A stretch of DNA of 64,000 nucleotides from Mesorhizobium liriopis (GCF_024053505.1 NZ_JAMXQS010000003.1:415098-479097), one strand, 5' to 3'. Shown: positions 17,155 to 26,271, counted from the stretch's first letter. Made by a program: numbers and translations. Notes: generated from the letters alone by a model not told the origin.

Positions 17155-19209
17155 ATGAACGCGCCTTTGCTTCGCGACCCGCTTCTTCAGCCTTTTCGGC
17201 TCAAGCATCTGGTGCTGAAGAACCGGCTGATGTCGACCGCGCACGAGCCGGCCTATTCCGAGGACGGGCTGCCCAAGGAGCGCTACCGCCTTTATCACGC
17301 GGAGAAAGCCAAGGGCGGCATCGCGCTGACCATGACGGCGGGCTCGGCCATCGTTTCCCGCGACAGCCCGGCCGCGTTCGGCAACCTTCAGGCCTATCGC
17401 GACGCAATCGTGCCGTGGCTTCGTGAGCTTGCCAACAGCTGCCATGAGCACGACTGCAAGGTGATGATCCAGCTCACCCATCTGGGCCGCCGCACCGGCT
17501 GGAACAAGGCGGACTGGCTGCCCGTGCTGGCGCCCTCTTCCGTGCGCGAGCCGGCGCACCGTGCCTTTCCGAAGGTGATGGAAGCTTGGGACATCGAGCG
17601 CATTGTCGCCGACTATGCGAGTGCGGCCGAGCGCATGAAAGCGGCCGGGCTCGACGGCATCGAGTTCGAAGCCTACGGCCATCTGATGGACGGCTTCTGG
17701 TCGCCCATGACCAACACGCGCGACGACGAATGGGGTGGCGCGCTCGACAACCGGCTGCGCTTCACGTGGGCCGTGATCGACGCGGTGCGCGCGGCGGTCG
17801 GTTCAGACTTCATCGTCGGCATCCGCATGGTGGCCGATGAAGACGCCGAGAAAGGCCTGAGCCGCGCGGAAGGCGTCGCAATCGCGCAGCGGCTGGCGGC
17901 TTCCGGCAAGTTCGACTTCCTCAACATCATTCGCGGCACCATCGAGACCGATGCGGCGCTGACCGAGGTGATCCCGATCACCGGCATGCGCTCCGCGCCC
18001 TCCCTCGACTTTGCCGGCGAGGTGCGCGAGGCAACGCAGTTCCCCACCTTCCATGCCGCGCGCATCGCCGATGTCGCGACCGCGCGCCATGCGATTGCTT
18101 CCGGCAAGCTCGACATGGTCGGCATGACGCGCCCGCACATTGCGGACCCCTATATCATGCGCAAGGTGCTGGAAGGCGAAGAGCACCGCATCCGCCCCTG
18201 CGTGGGCGCCACCTACTGCCTCGACCGCATCTATGAAGGCGGCGAGGCACTCTGCATCCACAATGCCGCGACTGGCCGCGAGGCGACGATCCCGCATGTG
18301 ATCACGCGCACGAGCGGGCGTCTGAAGACAGTCGTCGTGGTCGGTGCGGGACCGGCCGGGCTCGAAGCGGCACGTGTGCTCGCCGAGCGCGGGCACCGGG
18401 TGACCGTTCTCGAAGCCTCAAGCCAAGCCGGCGGGCAGCTCAGGCTGGCTGTGCAGAACCCGCGCCGGCGCGAGCTGATCGGCATCGTGGACTGGCGGCT
18501 GGCTGAACTCGAACGCCTCGGCGTCGCGGTCCGATACGATGTCTGGGCGGAACCCGAGGACGTGCTGGCTCTCAAGCCGGACGTGGTGGTGATCGCCACC
18601 GGCGGCCTGCCACAGAACCCGCCGCTGGAAGCGGGCGACGATCTCGTGACCTCGAGCTGGGACATCCTGTCGGGCGCGGCGAAGCCGGCCGAAACCGTGC
18701 TGCTTTTCGACGACAATGGCGGACATCAGGGCATGTCGGCGGCAGAACTGATCGGCCGCGCCGGGTCTGTGCTCGAACTCGTCTCGCCCGAGCGCATGTT
18801 CGCGCCCGAAATGGGGGGCATGAACCATGTGCCCTATATGCGCGCGTTCCAGGAGCATGGCGTGCGCGTTACCATCAACACGCGGCTCCAAGCCGTGCGC
18901 CGCGACGGCAACAAGCTGGTGGCGACGCTTTCCTCCGACTTCGCCAAAGGCTGGCGCGAGGAGCGCCGGGTCGACCAAGTGGTGGTCGAGCACGGCACCG
19001 TGCCGCTCGACGAGCTCTACCACGCGCTCAAAACCCTTTCGGCCAATGCCGGGGCCGTCGATTACGAGGCGCTTGTTTCGGGCAACAATCCCTTTCCCAC
19101 AACAGAGCCGGACAACGGCTTCATCCTGTTCCGCATCGGCGACGCCGTCGCCTCCCGGAACATCCACGCCGCAATCTATGACGGAGTTCGGTTCACGTTG
19201 AGTCTCTGA
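17155..19209 (+). CDS. NADH:flavin oxidoreductase, N-methyl amine demethylase/TMA dehydrogenase-like
   Basis: This 684-aa enzyme has an FMN barrel ('[20 protein letters not shown]', '[19 protein letters not shown]'), a Cys-rich motif, then FAD/NAD Rossmann segments ('[20 protein letters not shown]'). The Fe-S motif reads 'CVGATYC' with a further Cys 12 residues later; in trimethylamine dehydrogenase the equivalent is CIGCNVC, so the second ligand position here is Ala. ATG 17155 is used; an in-frame TTG lies 15 bases upstream. It follows the MttB-like gene by 85 bases and precedes an orphan binding protein. Superfamily members demethylate dimethylglycine, N-methylproline or related tertiary amines, which would fit removal of a second methyl group after MttB-type action. 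Activity is inferred. Confidence 0.84.
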   Translation: MNAPLLRDPLLQPFRLKHLVLKNRLMSTAHEPAYSEDGLPKERYRLYHAEKAKGGIALTMTAGSAIVSRDSPAAFGNLQAYRDAIVPWLRELANSCHEHDCKVMIQLTHLGRRTGWNKADWLPVLAPSSVREPAHRAFPKVMEAWDIERIVADYASAAERMKAAGLDGIEFEAYGHLMDGFWSPMTNTRDDEWGGALDNRLRFTWAVIDAVRAAVGSDFIVGIRMVADEDAEKGLSRAEGVAIAQRLAASGKFDFLNIIRGTIETDAALTEVIPITGMRSAPSLDFAGEVREATQFPTFHAARIADVATARHAIASGKLDMVGMTRPHIADPYIMRKVLEGEEHRIRPCVGATYCLDRIYEGGEALCIHNAATGREATIPHVITRTSGRLKTVVVVGAGPAGLEAARVLAERGHRVTVLEASSQAGGQLRLAVQNPRRRELIGIVDWRLAELERLGVAVRYDVWAEPEDVLALKPDVVVIATGGLPQNPPLEAGDDLVTSSWDILSGAAKPAETVLLFDDNGGHQGMSAAELIGRAGSVLELVSPERMFAPEMGGMNHVPYMRAFQEHGVRVTINTRLQAVRRDGNKLVATLSSDFAKGWREERRVDQVVVEHGTVPLDELYHALKTLSANAGAVDYEALVSGNNPFPTTEPDNGFILFRIGDAVASRNIHAAIYDGVRFTLSL

Positions 19210-19234
19210 GGCAACCATAAAAAGGGGAAGGCAA

Positions 19235-20887
19235 ATGCGTTTTTTCAAAAGCAATGGAAGCCGCGTTCCGGCGGCAGTGGAAAAGATGGGCGCGGAGGTG
19301 CGCGCAGGCCGCATGGACCGTCGCGAGTTCCTGGCGCTCGCCAGCGCACTCGGCGCTTCGACGGCTGCGGCCTACGCCATGGCGGGTCTCAGCGCCCCGC
19401 AGCGGGCCTTCGGGCAGGAAGGCACCAAGGGCGGCACGCTGCATGTGGCGATGGCAGTGAAGGGCCAGAAGGACCCGCGCACCTATGACTGGGTGGAACT
19501 CGGCAACATCGCCCGCACCTGGCTCGAACCGCTCGTGACCTACACGCGCGACTTCACTTTCGAACCGGTTCTGCTCGAAAGCTGGGAAGTCAGCGACGAC
19601 GCCAGGGAATACATCCTGCATGTCCGCCAAGGTGTGACCTGGAACAATGGCGACCCGTTCACCGCCGACGACGTGGTTTATAACCTCAACCGCTGGTGCG
19701 AAAAGGGCGTGTCCGGCAACTCCATGGCGGCCCGCGTCGGCGGGCTGATCGACGCGGCTTCGGGCAAGGCGCGCGAGGGAGCCATCACCAAGGTGGACGA
19801 CAAGACGGTCAAGCTGTCGCTGAGCGATCCCGACATCTCCTTGATCCCGAACTTCACCGACTATCCGGCGCTCATCGTGCACCGCAATTTCGACCAAGAT
19901 GGTGCGGACCCGGTTTCCAAGCCGATCGGCACGGGCGCGTTCGAGCTCGTGTCCTACGATGTGGGCCAGAAGGCCGTGGTCAAGCGGCGCGAGAACGGCA
20001 AGTGGTGGGGCGGCGAAGCCCTGCTCGACGGCATCGAATTCATCGATTACGGCACCGACTTCTCGGCGACCGTGAACGCGTTCGAGTCCGGCGAGATCGA
20101 CATCAACATGGAAACGCCGGCCGATTTCATCGACATTCTCGACGGCCTGAACCTCACCAAATCCGAGGTCGCGACCGCGACCACGCTGGTGGCGCGCACG
20201 AATGTCACGCAGAAGCCCTATGACGACAAGCGCGTGCGTAACGCGTTGCAGATGGCGGTGGACAATGCGACGGTGCTCAAGCTCGGCTATAACGGGCGCG
20301 GCGATGTGGGCGAGAACCACCATGTGGCGCCGATCCACCCCGAATATGCCGAACTGCCAAAGAAGACGCGCGACGCGGCAGGGGCCAAGGCCTTGATGGC
20401 GGAAGCCGGCCAGGCGGATTTCGAGCACGAGCTGATCACGGTCGAGGACGACTGGCAGAAGAACACGGGCGACGCGATTGCCGCGCAGTTGCGCGAGGCC
20501 GGCATCAAGGTGAAGCGCACGGTGCTGCCCGGCTCCACCTTCTGGAACGACTGGACGAAATATCCGTACTCGATGACCATCTGGTACATGCGCCCGCTCG
20601 GTGTGCAGGTACTGGCACTCGGCTATCGGACGGGTGAAGCCTGGAACGAGAGCGGCTATTCCAATCCCGAATTCGATGCCAAGCTCAAGGAAGCACTGTC
20701 GGTCAACGACCCAGAAAAGCGCCGCGTGGTGATGAAGGACGTGGAAACGATCCTGCAGGACTCGGGCGTGATCATCCAGCCGTTCTGGCAGAGGCTCTAC
20801 AGCCATATGAGCCCCAAGGTGAAAGGCTACGGCGTTCACCAGACATTCCAGATGGACCTGCAGAAGGTGTCGCTGGAACAAAGCTGA
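19235..20887 (+). CDS. ABC transporter substrate-binding protein, family 5 (peptide/opine type), orphan
   Basis: This 550-aa periplasmic receptor carries a twin-arginine signal ('[16 protein letters not shown]' near residues 27-42, cleavage near 'RAFGQEG'). Family-5 blocks follow: '[21 protein letters not shown]', split here by the usual loop, '[20 protein letters not shown]', '[20 protein letters not shown]' and a C-terminal '[17 protein letters not shown]'. Length is normal for Dpp/Opp receptors. It starts 25 bases after the demethylase gene with AAAAGGGGAAGG upstream. No permease or ATPase follows; a strong hairpin comes next. It presumably binds the methylated amine or a peptide and uses membrane components encoded elsewhere, or is a relic of the importer whose ATPase remnant lies at 10866-11052. 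Confidence 0.88.
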   Translation: MRFFKSNGSRVPAAVEKMGAEVRAGRMDRREFLALASALGASTAAAYAMAGLSAPQRAFGQEGTKGGTLHVAMAVKGQKDPRTYDWVELGNIARTWLEPLVTYTRDFTFEPVLLESWEVSDDAREYILHVRQGVTWNNGDPFTADDVVYNLNRWCEKGVSGNSMAARVGGLIDAASGKAREGAITKVDDKTVKLSLSDPDISLIPNFTDYPALIVHRNFDQDGADPVSKPIGTGAFELVSYDVGQKAVVKRRENGKWWGGEALLDGIEFIDYGTDFSATVNAFESGEIDINMETPADFIDILDGLNLTKSEVATATTLVARTNVTQKPYDDKRVRNALQMAVDNATVLKLGYNGRGDVGENHHVAPIHPEYAELPKKTRDAAGAKALMAEAGQADFEHELITVEDDWQKNTGDAIAAQLREAGIKVKRTVLPGSTFWNDWTKYPYSMTIWYMRPLGVQVLALGYRTGEAWNESGYSNPEFDAKLKEALSVNDPEKRRVVMKDVETILQDSGVIIQPFWQRLYSHMSPKVKGYGVHQTFQMDLQKVSLEQS

Positions 20888-20916
20888 ACGCATTCGGCGA
20901 GAGCCGTTGCCTCGAG

Positions 20917-20955
20917 CACGGCATCCTGATCAACCAAAAGGATCGGGATGCCGTG
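20917..20955 (+). terminator. Strong stem-loop terminator after the orphan binding-protein gene
   Basis: Arms CACGGCATCC and GGATGCCGTG (10 perfect pairs) continue inward after one mismatch with GATC/GATC. No T run follows, so it may act as an mRNA end stabiliser or a weak intrinsic terminator. Confidence 0.6.
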
Positions 20956-21018
20956 GTCGCGTTTCCTTGAACGTCCCGTTCTTGCTTTCTCCGGCTCACG
21001 GTGCACCTCTGCGCTGTG

Positions 21019-21774
21019 ATGACCAACACTGCCCGCGTCCGCGTGATCGATCTTGAAACCACCGGCTCCCGTCCGCCGGCGCATGGTGTGGTCGAGATCG
21101 GCTGGCAGGATGTGGTGCGGGGCCAGGACGGGCGCTGGACTGTCGGTGACGAACGCGGCGCGCTGTTCGTCAATCCGGGGCGGCCGATCCCGCCGGTGAC
21201 CATGGCGGTCCACCACATCATCGACGCCGATGTGGCGGAGGCACCCTTCTGGCACGAAGCGGCACCGGGGGTGCTCAAGCCCCATGGCGGGGTGGCGGCG
21301 CTCGCCGCACACCGGGCCGCTTTCGAAGAGCGCTTCTGCACGCCCAAGCTGACGGGCGGGGCGCGCTGGATCTGCACATGGAAATGCGCGCTCCGGCTCT
21401 GGCCCGACTCGCCGAGCTTCTCCAACCAGATCCTGCGCTACTGGCGCATGCCGGAGGGCTTGGTGCGTGAGATCAGCCTGCCCGCACACCGCGCATTGCC
21501 GGATGCCTATGTGACGGCTCATCACCTGCGCGACATGCTCAACGAGGCCTCACTCGACCAGCTTCTCGCATGGAGCGACGAACCCGGCCTGTTGCCCCGC
21601 GTGCCGGCCGGGCCCGAACGCGGGCAATATTGGCGTGATCTCGACGATGCCACGCTTCAGCGGTTCGCCAAGGACCGCGACGAGGACATCCGCTTTTCGG
21701 CGCGAACGGAACTGAACAGCCGACGGACAGACGGCAGCCCATCACCACTGCCGGCCCAAGGAAGCCTGCTCTAG
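21019..21774 (+). CDS. DnaQ-like 3'-5' exonuclease (DEDDh family)
   Basis: This 251-aa protein starts 'MTNTARVRVIDLETTGSRPP'. ExoI is D11-x-E13 in 'DLETTG'; ExoIII is H158 and D162 in 'AHRALPDAY'. The ExoII segment reads 'AAHRAAFEERF' where most relatives have AHNAxFDxxF, so the metal-binding Asp is a Glu and the Asn an Arg. A conserved tail 'KFADRDEDIRFSARTEL'-like segment ('RFAKDRDEDIRFSARTELN') ends the protein. DEDDh proteins trim DNA or RNA 3' ends. It has no functional link to the catabolic neighbours and stands alone between a terminator and a convergent operon. An in-frame GTG 18 bases upstream is a possible alternative start. Confidence 0.82.
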   Translation: MTNTARVRVIDLETTGSRPPAHGVVEIGWQDVVRGQDGRWTVGDERGALFVNPGRPIPPVTMAVHHIIDADVAEAPFWHEAAPGVLKPHGGVAALAAHRAAFEERFCTPKLTGGARWICTWKCALRLWPDSPSFSNQILRYWRMPEGLVREISLPAHRALPDAYVTAHHLRDMLNEASLDQLLAWSDEPGLLPRVPAGPERGQYWRDLDDATLQRFAKDRDEDIRFSARTELNSRRTDGSPSPLPAQGSLL

Positions 21775-21790
21775 CTCGGAAGGCGTTAAA

Positions 21791-22624
21791 TCAGCTGCCC
21801 TGCAGTCGGGTCAGAAAATCCAACGAGCGCCTTAGTGCCGTGCGGATGACGGGCAGCGGCAGTGGATCGGCGACGCGCATGGGGTCCTGTTTTTGGGGCC
21901 GCCGCAGGCGAAGCGGAAGCTCGATGCCGAGCGGAAGATCGGGCGGCAATAACCCCCACAGCGCCTGATAGTCGATCAGGCCGTCGCCGAGCGCGGTGAA
22001 TTGCCAGCCACCCTCCCCGTCATCGGACACATCCTTCAAATGAAGATGAGACACGAGAGGCAACGCTCGCGTGATATCCGCGGCAGGCTGGATACCGCCA
22101 CCGTGATAGGTGAAGATATTGCCGGCATCGTAGTTGAGGCGGATCCGGTCCGAACCGATCCGCTGGATCAGGGCTTCTCCTTGCGCTGCGTTTTCGATCA
22201 CGTCATCGGATCCGTGCCCTGGGTTCTCCAAGGCAACCGTGACGCCCGTGCTGGCGCATAAGGGGATCACGGCGCGCAAGGTGGAAAGAACCCTGTCTTC
22301 TTGACTGCGCTTTCCGGCATTGGTGATGAGAAAGTGCGCGCCGACCATGCCAGCAAAGCGGATGCGGCGCTCGAGCATCGACACTGCATCGTCACCGCCG
22401 CAATCCATATGCGCCGAGACGGCAATGACACCGAGCCCCTCGCGCGTTATGGCCTGCGACAATGCCGTGGCATTCCCCTCCGAGAAATCGTCCTCGGAAA
22501 ACGCGACATAGCCCTTGATGAAAGCCGGCTCGACCCATGTCGCGCCGCCGGCCGCGATCTCGCCGAGCGCGCGGTCCATGGGGTAGCCGTCGAACAGCAC
22601 GGTGGAGATCGAGACGGGACGCAT
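21791..22624 (-). CDS. Sugar phosphate isomerase/epimerase-like TIM-barrel protein
   Basis: This 277-aa protein is a xylose-isomerase-like TIM barrel. Metal-site style segments are 'TVALENPGHGSDD' (Glu), 'IRLNYDAGNIFTY' (Asp), 'VSHLHLKDV' (His/Asp) and 'PLGIELPL' (Glu). The family includes epimerases, hydroxypyruvate isomerases, inosose dehydratases and 3-oxo-isoapionate decarboxylase. ATG 22624 lies 12 bases after the stop of the ApnO-like gene, so it is the last gene of that three-gene operon. Given those partners, epimerisation, isomerisation or decarboxylation of an oxo sugar acid is likely; the exact reaction is not assignable. Confidence 0.8.
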   Translation of the reverse strand: MRPVSISTVLFDGYPMDRALGEIAAGGATWVEPAFIKGYVAFSEDDFSEGNATALSQAITREGLGVIAVSAHMDCGGDDAVSMLERRIRFAGMVGAHFLITNAGKRSQEDRVLSTLRAVIPLCASTGVTVALENPGHGSDDVIENAAQGEALIQRIGSDRIRLNYDAGNIFTYHGGGIQPAADITRALPLVSHLHLKDVSDDGEGGWQFTALGDGLIDYQALWGLLPPDLPLGIELPLRLRRPQKQDPMRVADPLPLPVIRTALRRSLDFLTRLQGS

Positions 22625-22635
22625 GGGACGGCGGC

Positions 22636-23481
22636 TCAGGCGCCCTTGCCGTAGACGATGAGCTCGGCGGCCTCCTTGACGGTGGCCGGTTCGAGTGCTG
22701 TGCGCCAGTCTTCCTTCACCACCTTGTTCTTGGCAAAGCGCATCAGGCGCAGGGCCGCGTCCGAAGGCACCTTGGGCGAGAAGCCGAACCACATGGCGAT
22801 CTCGACATTGAGATGGCCGATCAGGAAGTCGAGCGCGGCCTCACGCTGGATACCGTATTTCGTGGCGCATTCCTCGACCGCTTCCACCATCGTGTCCACG
22901 AAAGGCATGGCGATCATCTCCGACAGGCCGGGTTCGAGGATCGCCAGCTGCTCGGTCGAAACGCGATAGGCGTTGATGATGGGCGACCACATCGCCCGGC
23001 AGATCTCTTCGCCCAGTGCATAGTGCTCTTCGGGCCCCTGCATCAGCGCGCAGACGATCGACTGACGCGCGATGCCGCCGTGGTAATCGCGACGCGCGTC
23101 CCACTCGGTCTCGTCATTGAAGAGCGGGGGGTGGCAGGGGTGGCCGATGAAATAAGTTAGGTCCGGCCGGTCCTTTGGCAGGTCCTCGGCATAAGGGGCC
23201 GCGGCGTCCAGGATCACCAGCATGGTACCGGCTTTCAGGTTCGGCGCCAACTCGCGCACGACCTGGCCGATGACGTTGTCGGGCAGCGCCAGCACCAAGA
23301 CATCCGCGCCCTGGATACCTTCGGCCATGCCCACGGCCTCGATGCCCGCTTCCTTGAGCCGGGCACGGCCGGCGTCGCCGATCTCCACCGCACGCAGGTC
23401 ATAACCCGCTTCGGCCAGTTTGCGGGTGACGCGAAATCCCATTTTGCCGCCCGATCCGAGCACGGCTACCGATCGTGTCAT
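22636..23481 (-). CDS. apnO: NAD-binding oxidoreductase resembling D-apionate oxidoisomerase
   Basis: This 281-aa protein has an N-terminal Rossmann motif 'VAVLGSGGKMGFRV' (residues 5-18) and a helical 6-phosphogluconate-dehydrogenase-like C-terminal half. Blocks I associate with ApnO are 'LDAAAPYAEDLP', 'GHPCHPPLFNDET', 'SIVCALMQGPEEHYALGEEI', and 'EQLAILEPGLSEM'. ApnO converts D-apionate to 3-oxo-isoapionate in branched-sugar catabolism. It lies 38 bases downstream of a RuBisCO-like protein and 12 bases upstream of a TIM-barrel gene on the same strand, a grouping reported for apionate pathways. The name rests on remembered motif resemblance and context; a related oxo-acid dehydrogenase with another substrate is possible. 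Confidence 0.65.
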   Translation of the reverse strand: MTRSVAVLGSGGKMGFRVTRKLAEAGYDLRAVEIGDAGRARLKEAGIEAVGMAEGIQGADVLVLALPDNVIGQVVRELAPNLKAGTMLVILDAAAPYAEDLPKDRPDLTYFIGHPCHPPLFNDETEWDARRDYHGGIARQSIVCALMQGPEEHYALGEEICRAMWSPIINAYRVSTEQLAILEPGLSEMIAMPFVDTMVEAVEECATKYGIQREAALDFLIGHLNVEIAMWFGFSPKVPSDAALRLMRFAKNKVVKEDWRTALEPATVKEAAELIVYGKGA

Positions 23482-23519
23482 GTTTTCCTCCCATAAAGTG
23501 AAGTGTGCCTCGGCTCTCC

Positions 23520-24818
23520 TCAGCCGAAACTTTCAAGCGCATGCGCAAGTGCCGGTCGCGTCCTTGCATAGTCGGATGCGGGCACGCCGGCCTTTGCAGC
23601 CTCCCACGCCTCATGCAGCGAGCGAACACCGGCGGCGGCCCCGTCCGGGTGGGCCAGAATGCCACCGCCGCAGCAGAAGATCAGGTCGTCGCTGCCCAGG
23701 CGCTTGTAGGTATCCTCGGCCTGGCCCGCGGATTGTCCCGACGAAAAGACCGGCATCACGGTGCAGGGTGGCGCGGGAGGCGCGAACATCGGGGTCAGAC
23801 ATTCGCGCGCCGAGGCCACCACGCTCTCGTCGCTTTCGCAGAACTTGTTGCGGATGCCGTTCACATGGAGGTGGTCCACGCCTACGAGCCGCCAGAATTT
23901 CTGGTAGGCGCGATAGCTCAGCCCCAGATCGGGCGAGCGGTCGAACATGCCCCACCCGGCCCGGTGGCCGTGGATCGGCACTTCCGCATGGCGGCGGATT
24001 TCCACCGCTGCCGACAGGCCCACCGCATTCATGACGATCATCGCGCAGGCGCCGCGCCGGTTCACCAGATCGAGATTGCGGCGCATGCGGTCGAGATCGC
24101 CCGAGATGTTGGCGGCGAACATCACCTTGCGGCCACTGCGCTGCGCGTGGCGGTCGATCACCGTCATCACGGCATCCAGCCGCTCGGCAAAGGGCGAATG
24201 GGGCGGGTCGCCCATCAGCTCGTCGTCCTTGATAAAATCGAGCCCGGCAAGGATCAGACGGTCGGCCAGTTCGGCAGTTTCGTCAGGCGAGAGGCCGACG
24301 CTCGGCTTGACGATGGTGCCGATCACCGGACGACCCTTGACCCCTGTCACGTCGCGCGTGCCTGCGACACCGAAGGCCGGACCCGGATAGGCCTCGGCAA
24401 AGGCTGACGGCAGGTCGAGCGACAGCAGCTTGAGGCCCGAGAAATGATGCAGCTCGAAAAGGTTGCCGAGCACGGTGGACCAAACGGTGGGCAGGTCGGT
24501 GCCGGTGTTTTCGAGGTTCCAGGACAGCGTCACTTCGGCCCGGACGGGGCGGATGTCTTCACGCCCCTTCGGCGCCCGCGTGCCGGGAAGGCTCGGCGCC
24601 TCGACCTCACCCAATTCCGTAATGCGCTCCACCCGTGCGCCGAAACGGGCGATCAGTTCCGGCGTCTCGCCGGGAACGGGACGAAACGTCCCGCTCGACT
24701 GCTCGCCTGCCATGGCAGCGGCGGCTTGCTCGAGCGGATAGCGCGTCTCGACACGATAGGTCGCAACGATGCGATCGGGTGAAGACGATGGAGTGGAAAC
24801 GGACACGGGAACGACCAA
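23520..24818 (-). CDS. RuBisCO-like protein (form IV, RuBisCO large-chain superfamily)
   Basis: This protein of about 432 aa has the RuBisCO large-chain layout: an N-terminal 'RIVATYRVET' alpha/beta domain and a C-terminal barrel. It keeps the barrel lysine ('GTIVKPSVGLSPDE') and the metal-site KDDE ('FIKDDELMGDPPHSPF', carbamylation-type Lys then Asp-Glu), plus 'HGHRAGWGMFDRSP' and 'VMPVFSSGQSAGQ'. CO2 fixation is not implied; relatives act on 3-oxo-isoapionate 4-phosphate or on enolase-like steps. The start is uncertain: an in-frame ATG at 24866 lies inside the -10 region, so TTG 24818 or GTG 24806 is more likely, although neither has a strong ribosome-binding site. It heads the operon with the ApnO-like and TIM-barrel genes. 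Confidence 0.85.
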   Translation of the reverse strand: MVVPVSVSTPSSSPDRIVATYRVETRYPLEQAAAAMAGEQSSGTFRPVPGETPELIARFGARVERITELGEVEAPSLPGTRAPKGREDIRPVRAEVTLSWNLENTGTDLPTVWSTVLGNLFELHHFSGLKLLSLDLPSAFAEAYPGPAFGVAGTRDVTGVKGRPVIGTIVKPSVGLSPDETAELADRLILAGLDFIKDDELMGDPPHSPFAERLDAVMTVIDRHAQRSGRKVMFAANISGDLDRMRRNLDLVNRRGACAMIVMNAVGLSAAVEIRRHAEVPIHGHRAGWGMFDRSPDLGLSYRAYQKFWRLVGVDHLHVNGIRNKFCESDESVVASARECLTPMFAPPAPPCTVMPVFSSGQSAGQAEDTYKRLGSDDLIFCCGGGILAHPDGAAAGVRSLHEAWEAAKAGVPASDYARTRPALAHALESFG

Positions 24819-24864
24819 AGATGCATGCTCTGACTGGTTGCTAACACAAACAAAACGGCATGTC

Positions 24865-24894
24865 ATTATACCAGTTTGATGACGTGAGTGCCAA
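24865..24894 (-). promoter_or_regulatory. Sigma-70 promoter with overlapping palindrome for the RuBisCO-like operon
   Basis: On the minus strand TTGGCA (24894-24889) and TATAAT (24870-24865) are 18 bases apart. The -10 is embedded in an imperfect palindrome with GTCAT/ATGAC ends, as expected for a repressor site, perhaps GntR type. The element TGGTATRATGA here recurs before the gene at 29947. The predicted transcript start, about 24858, rules out the ATG at 24866. Confidence 0.6.
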
Positions 24895-25040
24895 GGTTTG
24901 GTTCGTGTGGCAACCTCCTGAATGCAGCCTCGCAGTCCAAAACCTAGCTTAGGCCGATATGCTATGACATGGCACGCCTGCTCACCTCTCCAAGGTCCTG
25001 CGTTTACGGTTGCCCTTGTCGCCTCCATCCCGAACCGACA

Positions 25041-25069
25041 TTGACAGCACTTATGTGATCACTTAGCCT
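25041..25069 (+). promoter_or_regulatory. Promoter candidate for the first ribose-type ABC operon
   Basis: TTGACA (25041-25046) is followed after 17 bases by TAGCCT. A perfect GTGATCAC palindrome (25055-25062) lies in the spacer and may be an operator. The GGGAGG at 25147-25152 serves as ribosome-binding site for the ATG at 25161. The remaining bases back to the RuBisCO-like gene hold no other feature that I can see. Confidence 0.5.
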
Positions 25070-25160
25070 CGTCATGATCAGGACCGCGGTGCCGGGAGGA
25101 ATTGGCACGCGCGGTCTGAGACACGTCAGCACATGACGGCAATTCAGGGAGGATCAGACC

Positions 25161-26168
25161 ATGGCGCTCAACAGGCGCGACTTCACGCTTGCATCGCTCG
25201 CAGCCATCGCCGCTTCGAGCGGCTTGACGCTCGCCGTCAAGGCACAAGGCACCAAGACCATCGCCGTGCTTTTCGACGGGCTTTATTCGGAATTCTGGGT
25301 GGCCGGCATTCAGATCATCCGCGACGAGCTCAAGAAGCGCGGCTACGAGATCATGGAAGCGATCTCGGATCAGGACGACAACAAGCAGTTCGAGCAGGTG
25401 CGCGCAGCCATCGCTCGCAAGGTCGACGGCATCATCATCGTCCAGACGGATTCCAATGCGGTCATCCCCGCCATCAAGGCGGCGAATGCGGCCAATATCC
25501 CGATGGTGCACTTCAACCGCCCGCCGGCACAGTCGGATGCGTTCTCCGTCGCCATCCAGGCCGATAATCAGAAGATCGCTCGCGAAGCGGTGGACTATGC
25601 CTGCACGGTTGCCCAGAAGTCGGGCAAGAAGCATCAGGCCGCGATCCTGATCGGCGATCTGGGCGACCCGAACGCCATCCAGCGCCGCGACGGCTTCCAG
25701 GAAGCGGTCGACAAGTATCCGGACGCCATCGAGGTGGTCGCCAAGATTCCGACAGAATGGAACGCCGACACCGCTTTCGCCGGCCTGACCAATGCGCTTC
25801 AGGCGAATCCGGACATCTCGTTCCTGTTCACTTCCTCCGACTTCCTCCTGCCGCAAATCCAGCAGGCGCTGAAGACGGCGGACAAATGGCACAAGGTCGG
25901 CGAGGACGGCCATGTGATCCTGACCGGCTTCGACGGCTTCCCCGATGCCTACGCCTTGATGAAGGACGGCTACATGGATGCCTGCGGCGTGCAGAACCTG
26001 TTCTTCGAAACCCAGCTCGCCATCCAGGCCATTCTTGACTTGGGCGAGGGCAAGAAGGTCGAGAAGCTCCTGCTCGATCCGGGTTTCGCCATCACCCAAG
26101 CCAACATGAACGAGAAGGCCTCGGAAATGTGGGGCTACGTGCTCTGGAAGGAAAAGAACCCGGGCTGA
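25161..26168 (+). CDS. Sugar ABC transporter substrate-binding protein (ribose/RbsB type)
   Basis: This 335-aa receptor has a twin-arginine-like signal ('MALNRRDFTLASLAAIAASS', processing near 'VKAQG') and a Peripla_BP_4 fold: 'IAVLFDGLYSEFWVAGIQII', 'VDGIIIVQTDSNAVIPAIKAA' cut by the family's usual turns, 'FNRPPAQSDAFSVAIQADN' and 'VILTGFDGFPDAYALMKDGY'. CUT2-family receptors bind pentoses, hexoses or related polyols and acids. It is the first gene of a four-gene importer (receptor, permease, ATPase, permease) divergent from the RuBisCO-like operon, so the ligand may be the branched sugar or acid degraded by that operon. A terminator-like hairpin follows it. Confidence 0.9.
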   Translation: MALNRRDFTLASLAAIAASSGLTLAVKAQGTKTIAVLFDGLYSEFWVAGIQIIRDELKKRGYEIMEAISDQDDNKQFEQVRAAIARKVDGIIIVQTDSNAVIPAIKAANAANIPMVHFNRPPAQSDAFSVAIQADNQKIAREAVDYACTVAQKSGKKHQAAILIGDLGDPNAIQRRDGFQEAVDKYPDAIEVVAKIPTEWNADTAFAGLTNALQANPDISFLFTSSDFLLPQIQQALKTADKWHKVGEDGHVILTGFDGFPDAYALMKDGYMDACGVQNLFFETQLAIQAILDLGEGKKVEKLLLDPGFAITQANMNEKASEMWGYVLWKEKNPG

Positions 26169-26191
26169 CGGCCGGTCAGTCTTTCAACTCG

Positions 26192-26243
26192 GAGCAAGCC
26201 GGCCCGATCGGATATGTCCGGCGGGCTGGCTCGTTGTTTTTTT
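26192..26243 (+). terminator. Terminator-like hairpin between receptor and permease genes
   Basis: Stem of GAGC, AGCC and GCC blocks pairing with GGC, GGCT and GCTC (11 pairs, two mismatches), followed by TCGTTG and seven T. It looks like an intrinsic terminator placed inside the operon, allowing partial read-through to the permease gene 29 bases later. Confidence 0.65.
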
Positions 26244-26271
26244 GGAGCATCCCCATGACGAGCGCTCGCGC

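Noticed and set aside
23520..24818. Authentic CO2-fixing RuBisCO large subunit
   Set aside because: Sequence and context are those of a form IV RuBisCO-like protein; no small subunit or phosphoribulokinase is linked.
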